From: Candidatus Omnitrophota bacterium
GTDB lineage: Bacteria; Omnitrophota; Gorgyraeia; B26-G9
DNA: 7,009 nt
Direction of reading: 5' to 3'
Assembly (NCBI GenBank): GCA_022013205.1
Contig: JAKLQT010000065.1
Span: 1-7,009 of the forward strand
The notes beneath the pieces were generated by a model, which made no database searches, had not been told where the DNA came from, and worked only from the letters and a program-made list of their open reading frames with translations. Positions 6,666 to 7,009 of the stretch are shown here, one piece after another. Position 1 is the first letter of the stretch; each line of letters opens with the position of its first letter. Made by a program: the position numbers and the translations under genes.

Positions 6666-7009
6666 ATGAAAATTATGACGATAGTCGGAACGCGCCCGGA
6701 AATCATTAAACTTAGCCGGGTTATGAGTGAATTGGAAAAATACCATAAAAATATTCTTGTACATACAGGACAGAATTACGATTATGAGCTCAATGAAATT
6801 TTTTTTAAGGACATGGGGGTGAGAAAACCCAAATATTTTCTAAACGCGGGGGCCAAGACGCTGGCAGAAACCATTGGGAATATTATCGCAAAATCTGATA
6901 AGATAATGGAAAAAGAGTCTCCCGACGCCATTCTTTTGTATGGAGATACTAATAGTTGTTTATCGGTTATTCCGGCGAAAAGAAGAAAAATTCCGATTTT
7001 TCATATGGA
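6666..7009 (+). CDS. Non-hydrolysing UDP-sugar 2-epimerase (FnlC/WbjD/Cap5G, WecB-like), 3' truncated by window edge
   Basis: The first 114 codons are visible and the frame is still open at the right edge; family members are about 370-380 residues. Seen: VGTRPEIIKLSRVM (7-20), HTGQNYDYELNEIFF (33-47), LYGDTNSCLSVI (91-102) and AKRRKIPIFHM (104-114) at the edge. D94 in YGDT matches the active-site Asp of Escherichia coli WecB. The DTNSCL and RRKIPIFHM wording is closer, as I recall it, to the FnlC/WbjD/Cap5G group than to WecB itself, which makes UDP-ManNAc. Next to an FnlA-type dehydratase and a reductase, the likely role is the last step, C-2 epimerisation of UDP-L-rhamnosamine to UDP-L-QuiNAc (or of the L-pneumosamine form to L-FucNAc). 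Overall family very sure; exact substrate inferred. Confidence 0.9.
   Translation, partial: MKIMTIVGTRPEIIKLSRVMSELEKYHKNILVHTGQNYDYELNEIFFKDMGVRKPKYFLNAGAKTLAETIGNIIAKSDKIMEKESPDAILLYGDTNSCLSVIPAKRRKIPIFHM

Overview
The window is a dense run of same-strand genes from a surface-polysaccharide (O-antigen, capsule or similar glycan) biosynthesis locus. It holds five complete genes, one gene cut by the left edge and one cut by the right edge. All read on the + strand. Most junctions are ATGA or TAATG overlaps or gaps under 30 bases, so it is probably part of one long operon that continues on both sides. Hand counts on sampled lines suggest roughly 33-44% G+C. The Shine-Dalgarno sites are strong. 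Nothing in the window fixes the taxon. An uncultured, Gram-negative-type, cobalamin-using lineage (for example Omnitrophota-like) would fit, but that is a guess.

Left part (1-2114): the C-terminal part of a GT10 fucosyltransferase-like enzyme overlaps by four bases a complete protein with an N-terminal cobalamin-binding-like domain and a radical SAM domain. Middle (2115-2328): a 214-base gap, the only one of note. It carries what looks like the stub of a lost gene (a strong ribosome binding site and start codon, then only eight codons, with a protein-like tail in another frame) and an 8-bp inverted repeat. Right part (2329-7009): a GT4 glycosyltransferase, a second GT4 enzyme of the WbuB (L-fucosamine transferase-like) type, an RmlD-type reductase, an FnlA/WbjB/Cap5E-type 4,6-dehydratase/epimerase, and the start of an FnlC/WbjD/Cap5G-type UDP-sugar 2-epimerase.

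The last three genes form a recognisable nucleotide-sugar module. FnlA-type enzymes turn UDP-GlcNAc into a 4-keto-6-deoxy-L-hexosamine intermediate, a reductase reduces the 4-keto group, and the epimerase inverts C-2. The reductase is a short RmlD-like protein of 290 residues, not the longer SDR-cupin FnlB/WbjC/Cap5F type. This points to UDP-N-acetyl-L-quinovosamine (via L-rhamnosamine, as in the Vibrio cholerae O37 WbvB/WbvR/WbvD scheme) rather than UDP-N-acetyl-L-fucosamine. The adjacent WbuB-like transferase is the natural candidate to transfer that sugar. The GT10 enzyme suggests the same glycan also carries fucose or a related GDP-sugar. The role of the radical SAM protein is unknown. I found no RNA gene, CRISPR array, mobile element or convincing promoter or terminator.
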